From Pithys albifrons albifrons (Eukaryota > Chordata > Aves > Passeriformes > Thamnophilidae): 64,000 nt of DNA. Shown here piece after piece: positions 11,915-25,900 of the stretch (positions are counted from its first letter, which is position 1; the number at the start of each line of letters is the position of its first letter). A program made the position numbers and the translations under genes. The notes below the pieces were generated by a model that searched no databases, was not told the origin of the DNA, and saw only the letters and a list, made by a program, of their open reading frames with translations. Location of the stretch: the NCBI RefSeq assembly GCF_047495875.1, contig NC_092462.1:42383669-42447668 (forward strand). Direction: 5' to 3'.

Positions 11915-13970
11915 AGTAAGTGAGAAAAACTTTTATTTCCTTCGGTGGGGAAGAAATGTATAAAGCAACATACAAAATTACTCAAGAGGAGAACATCTAC
12001 CGTGGCTAGAACCAAGTGTGCTTAGTATCTCACACTGACATCTGCATTCACATGGACCTCTAAACAGGGCCCTGCTGGTGATGCTTCATCTACCTTGATG
12101 GGGCAACTCTGCCCATGAAATCTTTCATACCATACCCTTGATTAAAGCCAGAGGCACAGTGTAAGGGCAGGAATAAGGAAAACCACTACCACTCAGGAGC
12201 TACATAAGAATTTAACAAAACTCCAATTTTCACTCAAGTAATTTATGATGATGGCAAGAACATAACTGCCAGAAACCACAATGAAGACAGACAAAAAACC
12301 TAAAGATTTCTTTGTTTAGGAATATACTGAAAGAGCAAGTTACATACAATAGCATCCCTTTCTTACAAATACTGGCCACAGCAGCAGAGTTTTACAGCTT
12401 GTCAAGTTACCAAATTACACTCAGGCTTGTTAGTCAGCAGCATTTTTCTTTGATAAACAAACACTTCACAGAGTTGAAATGCAGAAATATTTATTTTGGT
12501 TTCCTTCATTGGTTTTGAAAATTGTTTTGGTTTTATAAAAACATAGAAATAGCCAACACTAAGCAATCATCTGAATTCCAATGTAACAAACTACTGCTCT
12601 AACAGTTGACTTAGATTTGTGTACCTTAATTGCACACACATATGAAATTATGCTACAGAGTAGTGCATTACAATCACACACAAATCTTAGTGCAAACCTT
12701 GTTGTGCTTGTATTTTACATATATCCATGTTTTCAAAAAACAGCAATGAATCCTAATGCAAAACCAATTCTGTTAAGTATAGCAAAAGACTTATGCTGTA
12801 ATAAGGCTTATTTCTGCTGATTTCTCAAACAAAAGGTAACTAGTTATTTTGCAATTTATCTGGGAATTAGGTTTTTATCCCTGAACAAATACCTATCCTG
12901 GGCCAACACACAGTTCTGTTGGCATATATAAATATTTCCAATTGCTGCAAAGCATCAGGCAAAAACATTCTACCTGACCTATTTTGCTATTCAGTGGAGT
13001 ACTCAGTGGCTCATACATAAAGCACAGAAAACAGAGGTTATGTCAGAAGCTCTTCCACTTACAGAGGACCTGGCACATTTTTAAAAACCCATTTTAAATA
13101 CAAGGTTATTACAGGGAAACAAGTGGCTAGTACAGGTGCAATGTTTACCCTGACTGTTAGCATAGCCCAGCCTCTGAATGGTTTGGTTTTTAAGTCTCTA
13201 GTGTTCTTGCCAGAGTTAGGAGCTGCTCATTTGCAGGGCTGGCACCACTCCACAATCGTGATAACGCAGCAGAGGGTACAGTTGCTGATTTAACCACATC
13301 CACACTTGCAGTGCAGAACCACATACACAGACTTACTCTGAGGAACTTCTATTCATCAGTCTCCTTTGTGTGGAATGCTGACTTCTACCTTATAAAAGTA
13401 CATCTCGGAACTGGCTGCAGATACAGAAGGGAGAACTCAGATGCCTAGCCCCAGTTAATATTAGGACTAGAACAGATGTGATGCCAGCTACACAACTGTA
13501 AGGGCTTGGGGTTTTTCAGTGGCTGGGTTGTGGTGGTTTTTTGAATAAACTATGTAATTTTTCTGAGGATGCAAGATACTTAGAGGCATTTTCATAGCTG
13601 CCAAATCCTTTGTGGAATTGACAACTGCAAAACACACTGCAGACAGCAAACATGCTGGCAATAAAACCTTAGCTCCTTGGTGAAAGCAAGTCCCATTTTT
13701 GGCCAAGGATATCTTAAATAACTTACATATAGTTACCATTTATAGTTAAGGCTCTTTTTGGAAATTGTAGGTCACCATAAAAACAGTATGCAACACAACT
13801 TGACAGTAAGGCAGTGTTCCATTTCTTCAGTGTTCCTATGGCAAGTACCCATTTTTGTACAAGTTAATGATTGCACAGTTTCCTTCCCTATGTTTGCTGT
13901 AGTCAAAATACAGGTGTCAAGGCCAACAGTAGACATCCGATGTGTGCCACTTTTCTCATTCTATTTGCAG
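11915..13970 (-). other. ACSL1: ACSL1 3' untranslated region with candidate polyadenylation signals
   Basis: No further coding sequence follows the stop codon. Minus-strand AATAAA hexamers occur at 12495-12490 and 11937-11932. The distal one would give a 3' UTR of about 2 kb and leave about 1.7 kb to the CENPU CpG island. Which signal is used cannot be seen from the sequence. Confidence 0.55.
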
Positions 13971-16900
13971 TTACATTTTGGCATTTGCATACAGTTCATC
14001 TATCTGTGACTGGAAGTATTTTCGCAGTTCTGGTCTCTTCGCCTTCAGTGTTGGTGTCAAAAGGCCATTTTCAATAGAAAACATTTCAGTGTGCAGAACA
14101 ATGTCTTTCACCTGGAAAAAAAAAGAGTTACAGCCAAGCTGCCTTCCTTGAAATAGACAAGGCTATTAAAAACTTGTCCAGATATCATAAAAAAGCCCAT
14201 AATTTTAAAAGTTTTTCAGATGTAAATTAAAAGTTTCTGGAGAATCAGATTATACTGGTGTTGAGAAGTTTAAAGAATTAGGTGTTTGGTTCTCACAAGC
14301 ATCTTACCTGTTCAAAAGACTTCAAACCAGATTCTTTCCCAACTCTCACCATGTCTTCCAGAATGTGTTTTTTGACATCCTGTGGATACAGGAATACATT
14401 GCATAGCTTCATGCTTGTACAGGCATCAACTTGAAGAAGTTGATGCAGAACAGCTGTTTAATTAGATATGCCTCACCTTGTTTTTGCATAGCTCTTGATA
14501 GGAGCCTTCAATTCCCTTTTTCTTGGCCCAGTTGTGCAGAGTATCAGGATCAGGTACCACAATAGCTACTAGGAAGGCCTAAAAAGGAATTTTTGTCAAG
14601 CTTTTTTTCTCTAAGCCAACATTTCAGTTCCTACACATTTGTTACTAGTCAGTTAGGTTTTGGAGTCTGTTTCTGATCTTGCTGTAAAGTCAGCAGCTTT
14701 CTGCTACCTGAACACAGGAGTGCAGTTCAGAGGTTTGCACTTGAGAGAATTGCTCATAAGACCCACACTTCTATTTACACTTGAAAGAACCTGCATATTG
14801 TAGGGGTTTTCTTGGTATGGTGGGTGGGGTCTTGTATTTTTTGTTGGGTTTTTTTTTCCCTACACACTGTTAGCAATTTATATACAGTCATTAATACTCA
14901 ATTCAGTTCAGCTCCGCTACTGGTCTGAAACTAAATCCAGAAATATGCTATCTAACTGGTGAAGTCCACGCAGAACCATAACATACAATGGTAGAAATTT
15001 AAGCTAAAAATTGAAGATTTCAGTCCCAAAGTTTGGGGTGGGGAGAAGGAAGAAGGGAACTCTTTCCTGCAATCTCCTTTTGTATTAATTTTTTTAATTA
15101 CCTGAAAAATGCTTACCTGCAAGCTCTCTCCATGGACAAACACCTGTGCAAGTGCTTCACATCTCAGATACACATTCTCTATTTTCTCTGGTGCTATGTA
15201 CTCTCCCTGGGCTAGTTTAAATATGTGCTTTTTCCGGTCAATGATTTTCAATGTACCATTCTGTTGACACAAATAACTTTCACTCAGAAGAGGCACTTCA
15301 ACTGAAAAACCAATCTACACAACTTAAGCATGCTCAGTAAAACTGTGCTAGAGCCAGAGTAAAGTCAAACTAGTGGTAAGCCCCAGGATTGATACTGCCA
15401 ATATTTTTTAGCCCCGAGTACATATTATTAGCTACAACAGTAATTATCCTCCTTCTCAAATACTTGTTTTTCACCTAATTAATTCTGTTAAATACCAAAT
15501 ATTTTATATGTTAAATTACTGCTAATAACTACAGAAGTGCCATCTCCACTATCTAAGTTTGCTTACCGGCAGCCATTTCCCAATATCCCCTGTATGAAGC
15601 CAGCCATCTTTGTCCAGAGCTTCTGCTGTTTTGTCTGGATCTTTCAAATAGCCACGAAATACAATTGGCCCCTTGACACACACCTGAAAATAGCAGTTTG
15701 TTAATGTATGCTACCGTGAAGGAAAGTTTACAATCGCTATCTCTAAGAAATGCTTTCTCTGATGGTTCTCAATAACCCCCACGAAGACGACAAGATGAAA
15801 TTCATGTGTTTGTACAGAAATCTCTACTCATAGTGTTTGGAGACCTGACATCTTCCATTACTAAGTATAATAAGAAGCCATTGGAAGCGTCTGTTCTCTT
15901 CCAGTAGCGGTACTCCTACCCACTATTTGAATAATATGAATTTATCAAAGAAATATATTTTTATTTATGAGCAGAAATTCTTCTGGATCCAGAAATACTA
16001 CTCCTCAGCCCGGCAAAACGTTCAGTTCAGCTTTTGGTGCATTTTGTGCTAAAACTTGTGCAGGGGAAAAAAAAAAGCTGCGTATCAAGCAAGTAATACA
16101 TTTGTAGAGTCCTCAAGATTTGTCTATGAAGGAGCCCAGTAATTTCACTAAATTGAAATTTGTGTGTGTGTGTACCAAGTAGAAAACCAAGAACAACTTC
16201 CCTGAATATAACTGGACACATGGGAATTGCTAGGATCAAAAACATGCTTATAAGATATGAGGAAAGGACCAACATGACTAAAGGTTTATAGGTGAAGACA
16301 TTGTGACAAACAGCTCAGACCTTACAAGCTAAATTAAAACAATTAATAAAATATCTGTCAATAACAGAACCTAAGTAAAGCCACTATTCAGAAACATGGA
16401 ACAGAGCCTGAAGTATCCAGAGAAAACCCCAGATTTAAATATGTTCTTCTCAATATAACATCTAAAGGTGTGTCATTTTCTTTTGGTGGGGAGAGGGAGA
16501 ACACAGTATTCAACTCCTGACTATAGAAAATCTTCCTTAGAAATGGCAACATGGAGATAGAAAAGATAAACAAGATTGAAGCAAAAATTACAGATACCCA
16601 CTGCACACAACTGCTGAGGAATCAGAGGTCTAAAAACCTCAAAAACTCTACAAAAGTCCTTAGAAGCAACAAAGGATTCAAATCATCACACTAGCATGGG
16701 AGTGGTTTGGCACACATGATGACAGGAGACAGTAAGAAGGATCTGGTCTGGGCAATAGTATCAGCACTCTAGAATGACATCTAGAAGACACGGGACAGAA
16801 GATGGAGTTTTAAGTTAAGGTCAAATGGATAATAAATATCAATGGAGGCTGGCAAAATACAAGGCCATCTGTTATTCTCGGGGATTAGCACAATTGTAAA

Positions 16901-19900
16901 ATGGACAGGAGGGACATCAGAGTGGTAGTGAGATGTTCTGATGACCTTGCAGAGACAGTACCAAACTTGGGACCAAAGCAAGATCATGTTTTACAAACCA
17001 AGTAATTTCTCTTATAAACAGTTATGTGGAAGAATATGAGTAAGGGAGAACTCTACATGTACCCGTCAAGTCGAATTCTGGCCAAACAAATGTTTCATTT
17101 TTCATGGCTCCTACAGTCACAGGAAGGCAGTAGATGACACCTTTTCTCAGCAGAGACAGCAAACCATTTATCTATATCCTGCTAACTGGCACTAAGACCT
17201 CATTTGCATAGGATCATATCTAATTCTATTCACAAATTTACTCTTCTTGAGCATGGATAAGTGACAAAAGTGAAAAGCTGGGCTGACAGAGCAGAGAATA
17301 TGGAAAGCTTACTCTCAGAAAGGAAGACTAGGAATGTTTAATCCAGCTGAAAAGCAAACAATAAGAAGGAGGATTTATTTTAGGCAAAATGATAAGGAGA
17401 GCCAATTCCATAGCCATGGGCTTCAAGTTCTGTTAAACAAGTGTTATGGGTTTAGGCAGGTGGGCCTAAACTTAGGTTTTAAAGTTCAGCTAGGCCTAGG
17501 ATTGTCCGCTGATTTAAGCTGGACTGAGCCAGCTAACAGCTGACTTCTTCCAGCCAATAATATTGTATTCCATACCATCCTACATCATCTCAAAGGGTGT
17601 AAAATCCAGTGTGTGGGAGTGGCTTAGTGCAGCCATGGCAGAACTAACTAAGAGGAAGACATTTAGCAGCTCCTCTACTATTCTAGGCCCTGCTCCTGTT
17701 GCCTCTGCTTGCATTTTGTTTGCATTCAGGGAAGTAGAAATATTTTGTTGTTACACTTTCTCTTTCTTGCTGAGTGTCTTTTGGAGTGCTTATGAATTTA
17801 GAGTAATGGGCTTTGTATTAATTGGGGAGTGGGAAGTTATTCCTTGTTATATATAACTTGTGTAAGTGTGTGTTATATTGTAGTTTCCTCTTAATTTTCT
17901 CTTTTCTGTATAAATACATGTAGTTAGTTTCAGCATAAACCTGTTTTAGAAGTTTTTTTCTCTCTCTCCCTCTTCTTTTTCCCTTGGCTAGTTGTGGGGG
18001 GAGGAACACTTTTTCTCTGTCTTGGACAGTTGGCGTTTTGTCAGCTCAACCCAGGACAAGTTACAACACTAATTTATTATATTCAGAATAGTGAGGAAGT
18101 TAGGCCTGAAAGACAAAGACAGTACCTGATATATTAAGGGACTACCATTTTAATCTGGTCCAAAGTGACTCCTAATGCAGCAAACTTTCACAGCAAGTGT
18201 AAGCAAAATATTTTAGGAGTTTTTTTTGAAAAAAAAAATAATCCCTACTTAACTGTTTCTTTTTGTAAGAATTTATACTCAGTTCCTCTGGTGCACCAGA
18301 CAGGTAGAGAATTTTGACACTGCTCTCCACTTGCAAACAGCTTCTCATCACCAAGCCCAACAAAATCCTTGAGTACTTCTGGGAATTAAAGCCCAATGTT
18401 TTTTCTCTCATCTCATACTAACTAAAACCAAAACAAATACAGATTATAAACTGTTGTACTCAAGTAAGTTACCTGCTTAAGCTACCTTTTAACTTCTCCA
18501 TTTCTCACTCCTCAGCTGCCCTCACAGCTTCTCAAAAGCATATGAAAGACAACACAGTTAATTTGGTTTCAGGGCTTGGGGAAAGTAAATTACTACATGG
18601 ACATCTGCTCAAAGTCTATACACAAAGTTTAATCTGTATTTATTTTACTTGGAAAAAATAATTTAGAAGATGGTATATAGCATTACATACAAAGCTGAGT
18701 CCTCAAAGTGCAATTTGTAAAACATGTTCAATTTCTGCAGGCTGCATAAAAAAATTCATAAAAGTGTGCATGAAGTCATGACACATCAGCAGCCTTCACG
18801 GCATTTTATCTCTTTCTCTTAAAAGTGTTCCAGACACTTTAAATTACCTCATTTCACACACCACAAGCCAGGAAACCAGCTCCATGCATCAGTTGCTCTC
18901 CAGCACTTGATAACAGAGTGGCAGAGAAGTTCTCTGCTGAAGGATAAATGAGATGGCTACTTCTACTTTCTCAGCTACCCCACAGCTGGAAGATGGCATG
19001 GTGGTCATACAATCATATATACTGTGAGATAACACATGACTGTGTAAGCTGCTTCCTCTCTCCCCCAATATACATTTCCTGGTTTGCTTCTGTGAATCCT
19101 TAATTGATGCTGCATGCAGGCACTTTAGATTTTAGCTACTTAAAGTACTTAGATTTCAACACTTTTACTAAACTCAGTTGTTATTTCAGTAACAAAAACC
19201 ATTTTCCAGGATTTCACAAGAGGCTCATGTTGACCTTCTGAAATTACTTACCTCACCCTCTCCTTTGGCAGCCAAGTAATTCATTTCTGGTACATCAACC
19301 AGCTTGATGATACTGCACGGCATTGGCGCTCCAACATGACCTATTCAACAGAGCAACACCACAATAGCCTGAACTGCTTTTTAGTCAGATTCTTAAAAAA
19401 TCAAGCTGGTTACACACTAAAGAAAGATGGAAAACTGATCCCTGGTAGCTTAAATTTGCTGCCACTGAAACATCAAATTCTCAGATAGCCCAGAATGTTA
19501 CAAGCTGAACCATGTACTTGGGCCTGCTTTTTCTTGTAATCAAGATCCTTGCTCTACAGACATATTTAAGCAGCACAAGTCCCACTACAGGTTGAATTAT
19601 CAATATTATTTCAGTTAAGGAGGTAGAGATGTGACAGCTGACAGAAGAGCTGACTGTTCATTCCAACACCAAAAAATGCCATTTACATTTCCCACACATT
19701 CATTTTCCAGAATGTTCATAGCTATTTATGGGTAGAAACTTCAAGGGATTCCTTCAAAACTTTTTTATTTCACTTGAAGAAAATGAGTCTTACCCTTCAT
19801 GATACTAAAGATTTAACTAATGTGATCAGGGACCTTTGAAAAATTTCAGCACCCTGAAATTTAGCAGACAGGCAGACTGTTAAACATCATACCTGCTGTC

Positions 19901-22900
19901 CAGTCACCAGGCAATGACAGGGAGCATCCAGCTGTGCATTCAGTCTGTCCATAACCTTCATAGAACTAGAATGGGAAATCAAAATATTATCTAAGACCAT
20001 TACTTTTCAATATACAGGTTCTTCATTAAAATGAAGTTAATTTGTTTTTTGTCTAGTTGTTTAAATTCGAGTGTACCAAAATTCCCAGCATCTTCTATGA
20101 AGAATACTGCTATATCAGTATTATCACAATACACAATTTTAAGTGCCTATATTCCACCTTCAGTTTCAATATTTACTCAAAGTTTCTCTCATTTTCACAT
20201 AGTTTGTGATGCCTGTTTAGATTAAAACAGAAAGCAACACAGAAAGCAAGAAGAAGAAATAAAGAACCATAGCATTAGCAATGACTTCATTTACAGAGTT
20301 TAAAGACAGGTTTGTCTAAACAGCCAGGACAGGAACTCCTACTGCCCATCACAGCTCTGTGATCATTATATATGACAGGCTTTTCTATGCAAAATGCCTT
20401 GTAACACCAGCACACTACTGAAAAACTTCAAGAAGTTACAGAAGCCTGATATTTTACGGCATTTTTGTTTGAAGATAAATGCAATGTGTGCAAACTGATT
20501 CAATCCCAATATCCTCTTCAAAGCAACAATACTACAGTATTGTCACATGGATTACTAGATTCTCTACAGTAGTTACAAATACTTGTGTAGGCAAAGCAAA
20601 CCCCATAAACTTAATCCAAATATGTAATTTATTGTTTACAGTAGCCTATCAAAAAAATCTCTAAGACAGGTCAGCTGGTTTCTTCATTTAAAAGACTTTG
20701 GGATGAATACAGAAATTTCAAGGGATCGAGAGACACTTGGGAAAAGAGTATGCACTTGTGTAGCCTCCAAGAATATCAGAGAGTTATTCATATAATTAGA
20801 CTACTAGAAATGCTCTAACATCAAAGCTGGAACTAGATATTAAAATCTATGTTTTATGATTAGGCCAGGCAACTCACCTGACAACCAAGAGCTGTTCTCA
20901 GGAAGGTCAGTACACTTGCAGATACAGGTGCTGCTCCTGTAACCATCAGTCTTACTTTACCTCCCAAACTTGCCTACAACAAACACAAGATACTGTGGAC
21001 ACCAAAATCATTTTAGAGATATTTCCAGAGTTGTCTTCTATTCCACCCTCAGCCATTGTTTACCTATAGTACCACCCACAAGTGTTAGAGAATAAAGTTC
21101 AGTCTGCTATTGCAAGCTGTCTTTCTTGCAGTGTTTTTAGTCTCATTAATGGCTGAAAGACGTGGTATCTCAAACAAACAGTATCTATACAGACTATGCT
21201 GTTGTGTCACTGCAAGGCCAAAATTTGCAGAGCTTAAGCCATGGCCTTACAGAATGGCTTAATTTTTAACTACCTTCTATCAGCTTCTCATACATCTTGA
21301 TTGCTATAAAAAGTAGCCACAGGGGCACCTTATACAACCAAAGTTAAGGCCATAGCAAGTAAGTGTCAGATATAACAGCAGGCATAACTTACTAGGAGCC
21401 AACAGGGAGCAGACAGTAGGGGCTAGAGGTGGCACTGTGTCATATTTAGCATTCCTCCTTCAGAAGCACAGTGTTTGCTTTCAAAGTGGTAAGAAAGAAG
21501 CACCAGAGTGTTTTAAAGTAACTTCCTTAATACAGTTCACTGATACTATGAGAATTAAGGGAATTGAAAAGATGATGTTGAAAATAAAAAGACAGCTCTG
21601 ATTTTTATTCTGAGTAGCCAGGTAGTCTTTAATTAGTGATGAAAGCCATACCAGATTATACCCATTCATATGAAATTCAGTAATTGCAAACTTCAACTCT
21701 GAGGCAGTCACACATACCTGTATTTTGCGAAAGATGACTTTATCCCAGAAACTGTTATTTCTAACTATACCACTTCTGAGTTCTGCTTCTTTCCTCTTGG
21801 AAGCAAAATCCAGCAGCCACCTCTTTAATGAAGTATTTGCCTGTCCAAAAATCTATTAATAAAGATGAACTATGGTTAGAAGCCTCACAGACTACCTACC
21901 ATGCCCTTTTTCTTACAGATACATGGGTAGAGACTCTTAACAGTGAAAACTAAAGAAACTAAAACTACTTTTATTGGTAGGTATCTTAATTCTAGTAAGA
22001 AATACTTACACATTTTTATTTTGTCCTCTACCCCAGCTCAAGAGTTAAAATGAACACTTAACTAATTCTTGATACCCGTGTGATGCTGTTTCAATGTATT
22101 TTTCTTCATTAAAATGTATGAATGAAAATGGATGGCTTACTTTTCTCTTATAGTATCATCAAAATTCAAATTTTTGGAAAAGCACCCTATCATAACATGT
22201 AAAGTAACACAGGGCATTCTGAGGAGATGCAGGTAACTTCAGAAACATCAAGTGGAGATCTGTCTTACATTTACAAACTTTTATTTCAGAACACTTGTCA
22301 AAGCCTCCTTTTAGTTGTTCTCAGAAAGCCACAGAGCAGACTCAAAAGCAAATCACATTAGTACATTTGCTTGGAAAGAAGACCCAGATGCTCTTCAGCA
22401 TTATGTCCCTCTGCCACTCGAATTCCTCAACTTGTCTGCCTCATGTGCCAGGTTACTGTGAGGCTGGGCGAGGGTGAAACAGTGTGAAAGCTTTAGGGTA
22501 CAGAACTTAACAAGCCAGAAGACATCATGAGAAGAAAGTTCCAAGCTTTGACTCTGCTTCTCAAATTCCAGTACAGAATGCGTGTGCAGTGTGAGGTGCT
22601 ACATGTTAAGCACCAAAGGCTGGTCTCAGGAATTCGTCCCCTCCAAATCAATCTTTATTCCTGAAGCCAAACAGAACCATGTGTTTGGTACTTGCTGTTC
22701 CTCTAGTCTCATGATCAGAGAAATGTCCTGGCTAAGACAACATAGACAGCTCTGTCATTTCTTTAGCAGTCACAGGACTTATTGTATCCTTTAAATCCTC
22801 TGGCTGTATCCTAACAAGAGTCAGTTGTCCATATGCAAAAGGACAACTTAAAAATCACAAGTTCAAGAAAGAATCTGCTTCCAAATTCCCATCTCAGACC

Positions 22901-25900
22901 ACTCTGAGCAAGCAAGCAGCACACACAGGAGAGTGGGGCTACTGACACACCTTCTCCCCAGCACTCCTCCCTGGCTGGTTTACAGTTCTCCCAGCAAGAA
23001 CACACCGGCTGCTGTATAAGAAACTTGTGTGTCCATGCAAACACAGGCAAACACCTGACCTTGCTTTGCAAATTCCACTCCATGAGTCAGATGCTAAAAG
23101 TGTGGCATGCAGAGGCCAAGCCTCACTTTCATGTTGTAGACAGGACTTAAATAACTTGCTCAGAGCAAAACAGTCTGTCATTAATCAAGACAGAGAGAAC
23201 CAAGTCCTCTAGTCAGACTTTTGAACACTAGAATTTGCTGCCTGAAAGTGTTTTAATATCAGCAGTACTACTCCCTGCACTTTCAGCTCTCCTTTAGGAA
23301 GGGAAACACAAATTTGTTAGCATGCCAGTTTAATATCTCGGAGCACAAGTTACTCCTACTCTGGCAGCAAAAACTTCATAAAGTTTCCTAAAAACCCTGT
23401 ACAAGTCTACAACATGCCTGCAGACTTACCTTGTCAAACATTCTGTTCAGCAGTCTTGGTACCACAGGAAATATAGTTGGCTGCAGTGCTTTTAGGTCAT
23501 CCATAAGTAGTCTGATATCCCCTTGAAAGAATCCTATCCGAGCTCCATGGCACAGAACCACACACTATCAGAAAAAAGTAAACACTAAAAACACAGGAAG
23601 TACAATGTTTTCTAGCTGTACATGTGTGACATATCCTAAGCAGCATGGACAGTGCAGGATCCACCTTAAATCCTGTCAGCTTCTGGACTAGTTCTGCAGC
23701 ATTCTCAGACTAAGATGGGACTAGAAAGATCAAGTAAAAAGACATGCCAGGTGTACACAAGCCAAAGGCTTTCAAGCTTAGCACAAAAGCCCCTATCCAA
23801 AAAGGGCAATTGGCCAAATAATGCAATATCAGTGACTCGAGAGGTAGCAAAATATTGAAAAGCAGAACTTCTCCATTTTAAATATTTTATACACTTATTT
23901 AAAAATACTAGACTTCTGTTTGTTCCCTGCTATGTACTAAGAAATTCTACATTTAAAGTCAGCTATTTACTAGTCCAGTAGGGATTTCTGCTTTGAGCTA
24001 CTTCATCCGTTCTCTTGCACTCCGGTTTTCCTTCTCATTTCACAGAACTGACATGAGCAGAGGATTTGCTGTTAGGTGATGAAGATGCTCTTTAGAAGAT
24101 TCTAGCAGAGCCACTGCTTATTTCTGCATCACTTCAGACCTACACAAAGGAAGGCAGACAATCCTATTGTGTTCTATATCCTACATTAGGAGTCTAGAAG
24201 CCTTTTGATCCATGCTCCCACACACACATCTTTTTTCTCCATTTTGTTTGGGTTTAATTTATTCTTTTTAACATCTCTTCTCTCCTTGTGTTAATACCGA
24301 TTTGTGTTTATTTCTCCTGCTTCCTCCATAACCTACTCCTTCATTCCCTGACATCCATGCTGTCATTTTCTGCATGAGACATGCTAAAGCGTCACTTTTT
24401 CCCTTCACCTGTGATTTGTCATCATCTGCTAAAAGGAGCAAACGTGTCAGTTCAGATGGACTAAGCAGCAACTGCCTTTGCTAGGTGGGAACCCATTTGT
24501 CATGTCAAGTTCTCACAGAGCTTGTGTTCATGTCTACCCCAAACAGTAACAAATCTTCTCTCCTTTCTACTAAAAGTGTTCTTGCTTCAACTCCTCATGT
24601 AAATTCACAAGTAATCACCTACTTTGTACAGGCCTCAAACAGCAGAGGAATACGGCAATCCAAACACTCTTGTCATTTTATCCTTTAGAATAAAAGTTCC
24701 CAGCCTGTTTCTACAGCATAAGCAAAAGCAGAGCTGGTACCTACAGAGCTTGCGTCTTCTGCTGCAAGACAGGGGAGTAAAACAGACACTAAGCAGGACT
24801 GCTGTCAATGTCACCAGGAGAAAGAGTGCTGAAAGCTTAGGGGCACCTCTACACCTCAGTTATGCTCTATTCCCAATCTTTATAACACACATATGTGACA
24901 CACACATATACATACATACATTTCTGTATGTATACACACACACTCTTGGCAGAAAGCTAAGGAATCCTAACAGAAATCACAGGGCAATTTCTGGCTCCAC
25001 CTGCCTTTTCACATTTGCACAGATGCTGTTTGTTTTCCTATATAAACCTTTAACATATTTGCAATCTCACCTGAGGAAGAAGCATTAATTCAACTTCAGT
25101 AAGCACAGTAATTAAATGCCTGTGCCTCTGCAGTTTATAAGCAGTTTGAGGAAACTGCATCCTTTCCATGGTGTATATGCACTCAGCTACGGGCTCAGAG
25201 GTCCTCAAAACTGCCAGTACAAAGACAATCTGAGCATTCTCATTCTCAAAAACTAAGTACCAGATTTTGCTGTACAGTGAAACAAGTGATCCAAGGGAAC
25301 TTCAAAGTTTGTCATTGAAATAGCATTAAAAGCCACTTGTTTCCTGGAAGAGAATTCCACAGAAATAAACCCCCTTCCTCTTTGCTGAAATTTTTTTGAA
25401 ACAATGGTAAGCTTAACCAACTTAAAGTTAGTTTTGTGTAAGCAAACAGGATGTCACATAACAAAATAAATTTTTGAAGTTTGCAGACTAAAAAATGGCA
25501 TGGATTTTTACCAGTGCACTGATCATACTGGAGGGAACTTCTGGGCAGTGTACATGTGCTAAGGGATTGTCTCATGTTCTAATAAAACTAGTCTTTTATT
25601 AATCCTCTCTCTAAGGTTAACGTTCATATTTTGGCATGAAAACCAACTGTCAAGTGCTCACTGGACACTATTTATGGGACACTGTTTTCCTGAACCTTAT
25701 TTCAAGCTTTCATACACATATGAAGAGTCAAGAAGCAAGAGCGTTTAACACCTGGATCCAAGAGATGCATTCTGTAAGACAAGCAAGCTTCTCAGTAATT
25801 CTGAACAACAAACAGATGCTTACCTCAACAATTCTCTCGAACATATGAGCCAGGGGCAGGAATGATATCAGAACATCATCAGAGGAAGGCATGAATGTTT

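Noticed and set aside
24885..24950. Possible CRISPR-like or satellite array
   Set aside because: It is only a short CA/TA-type simple-sequence tract in an intron.
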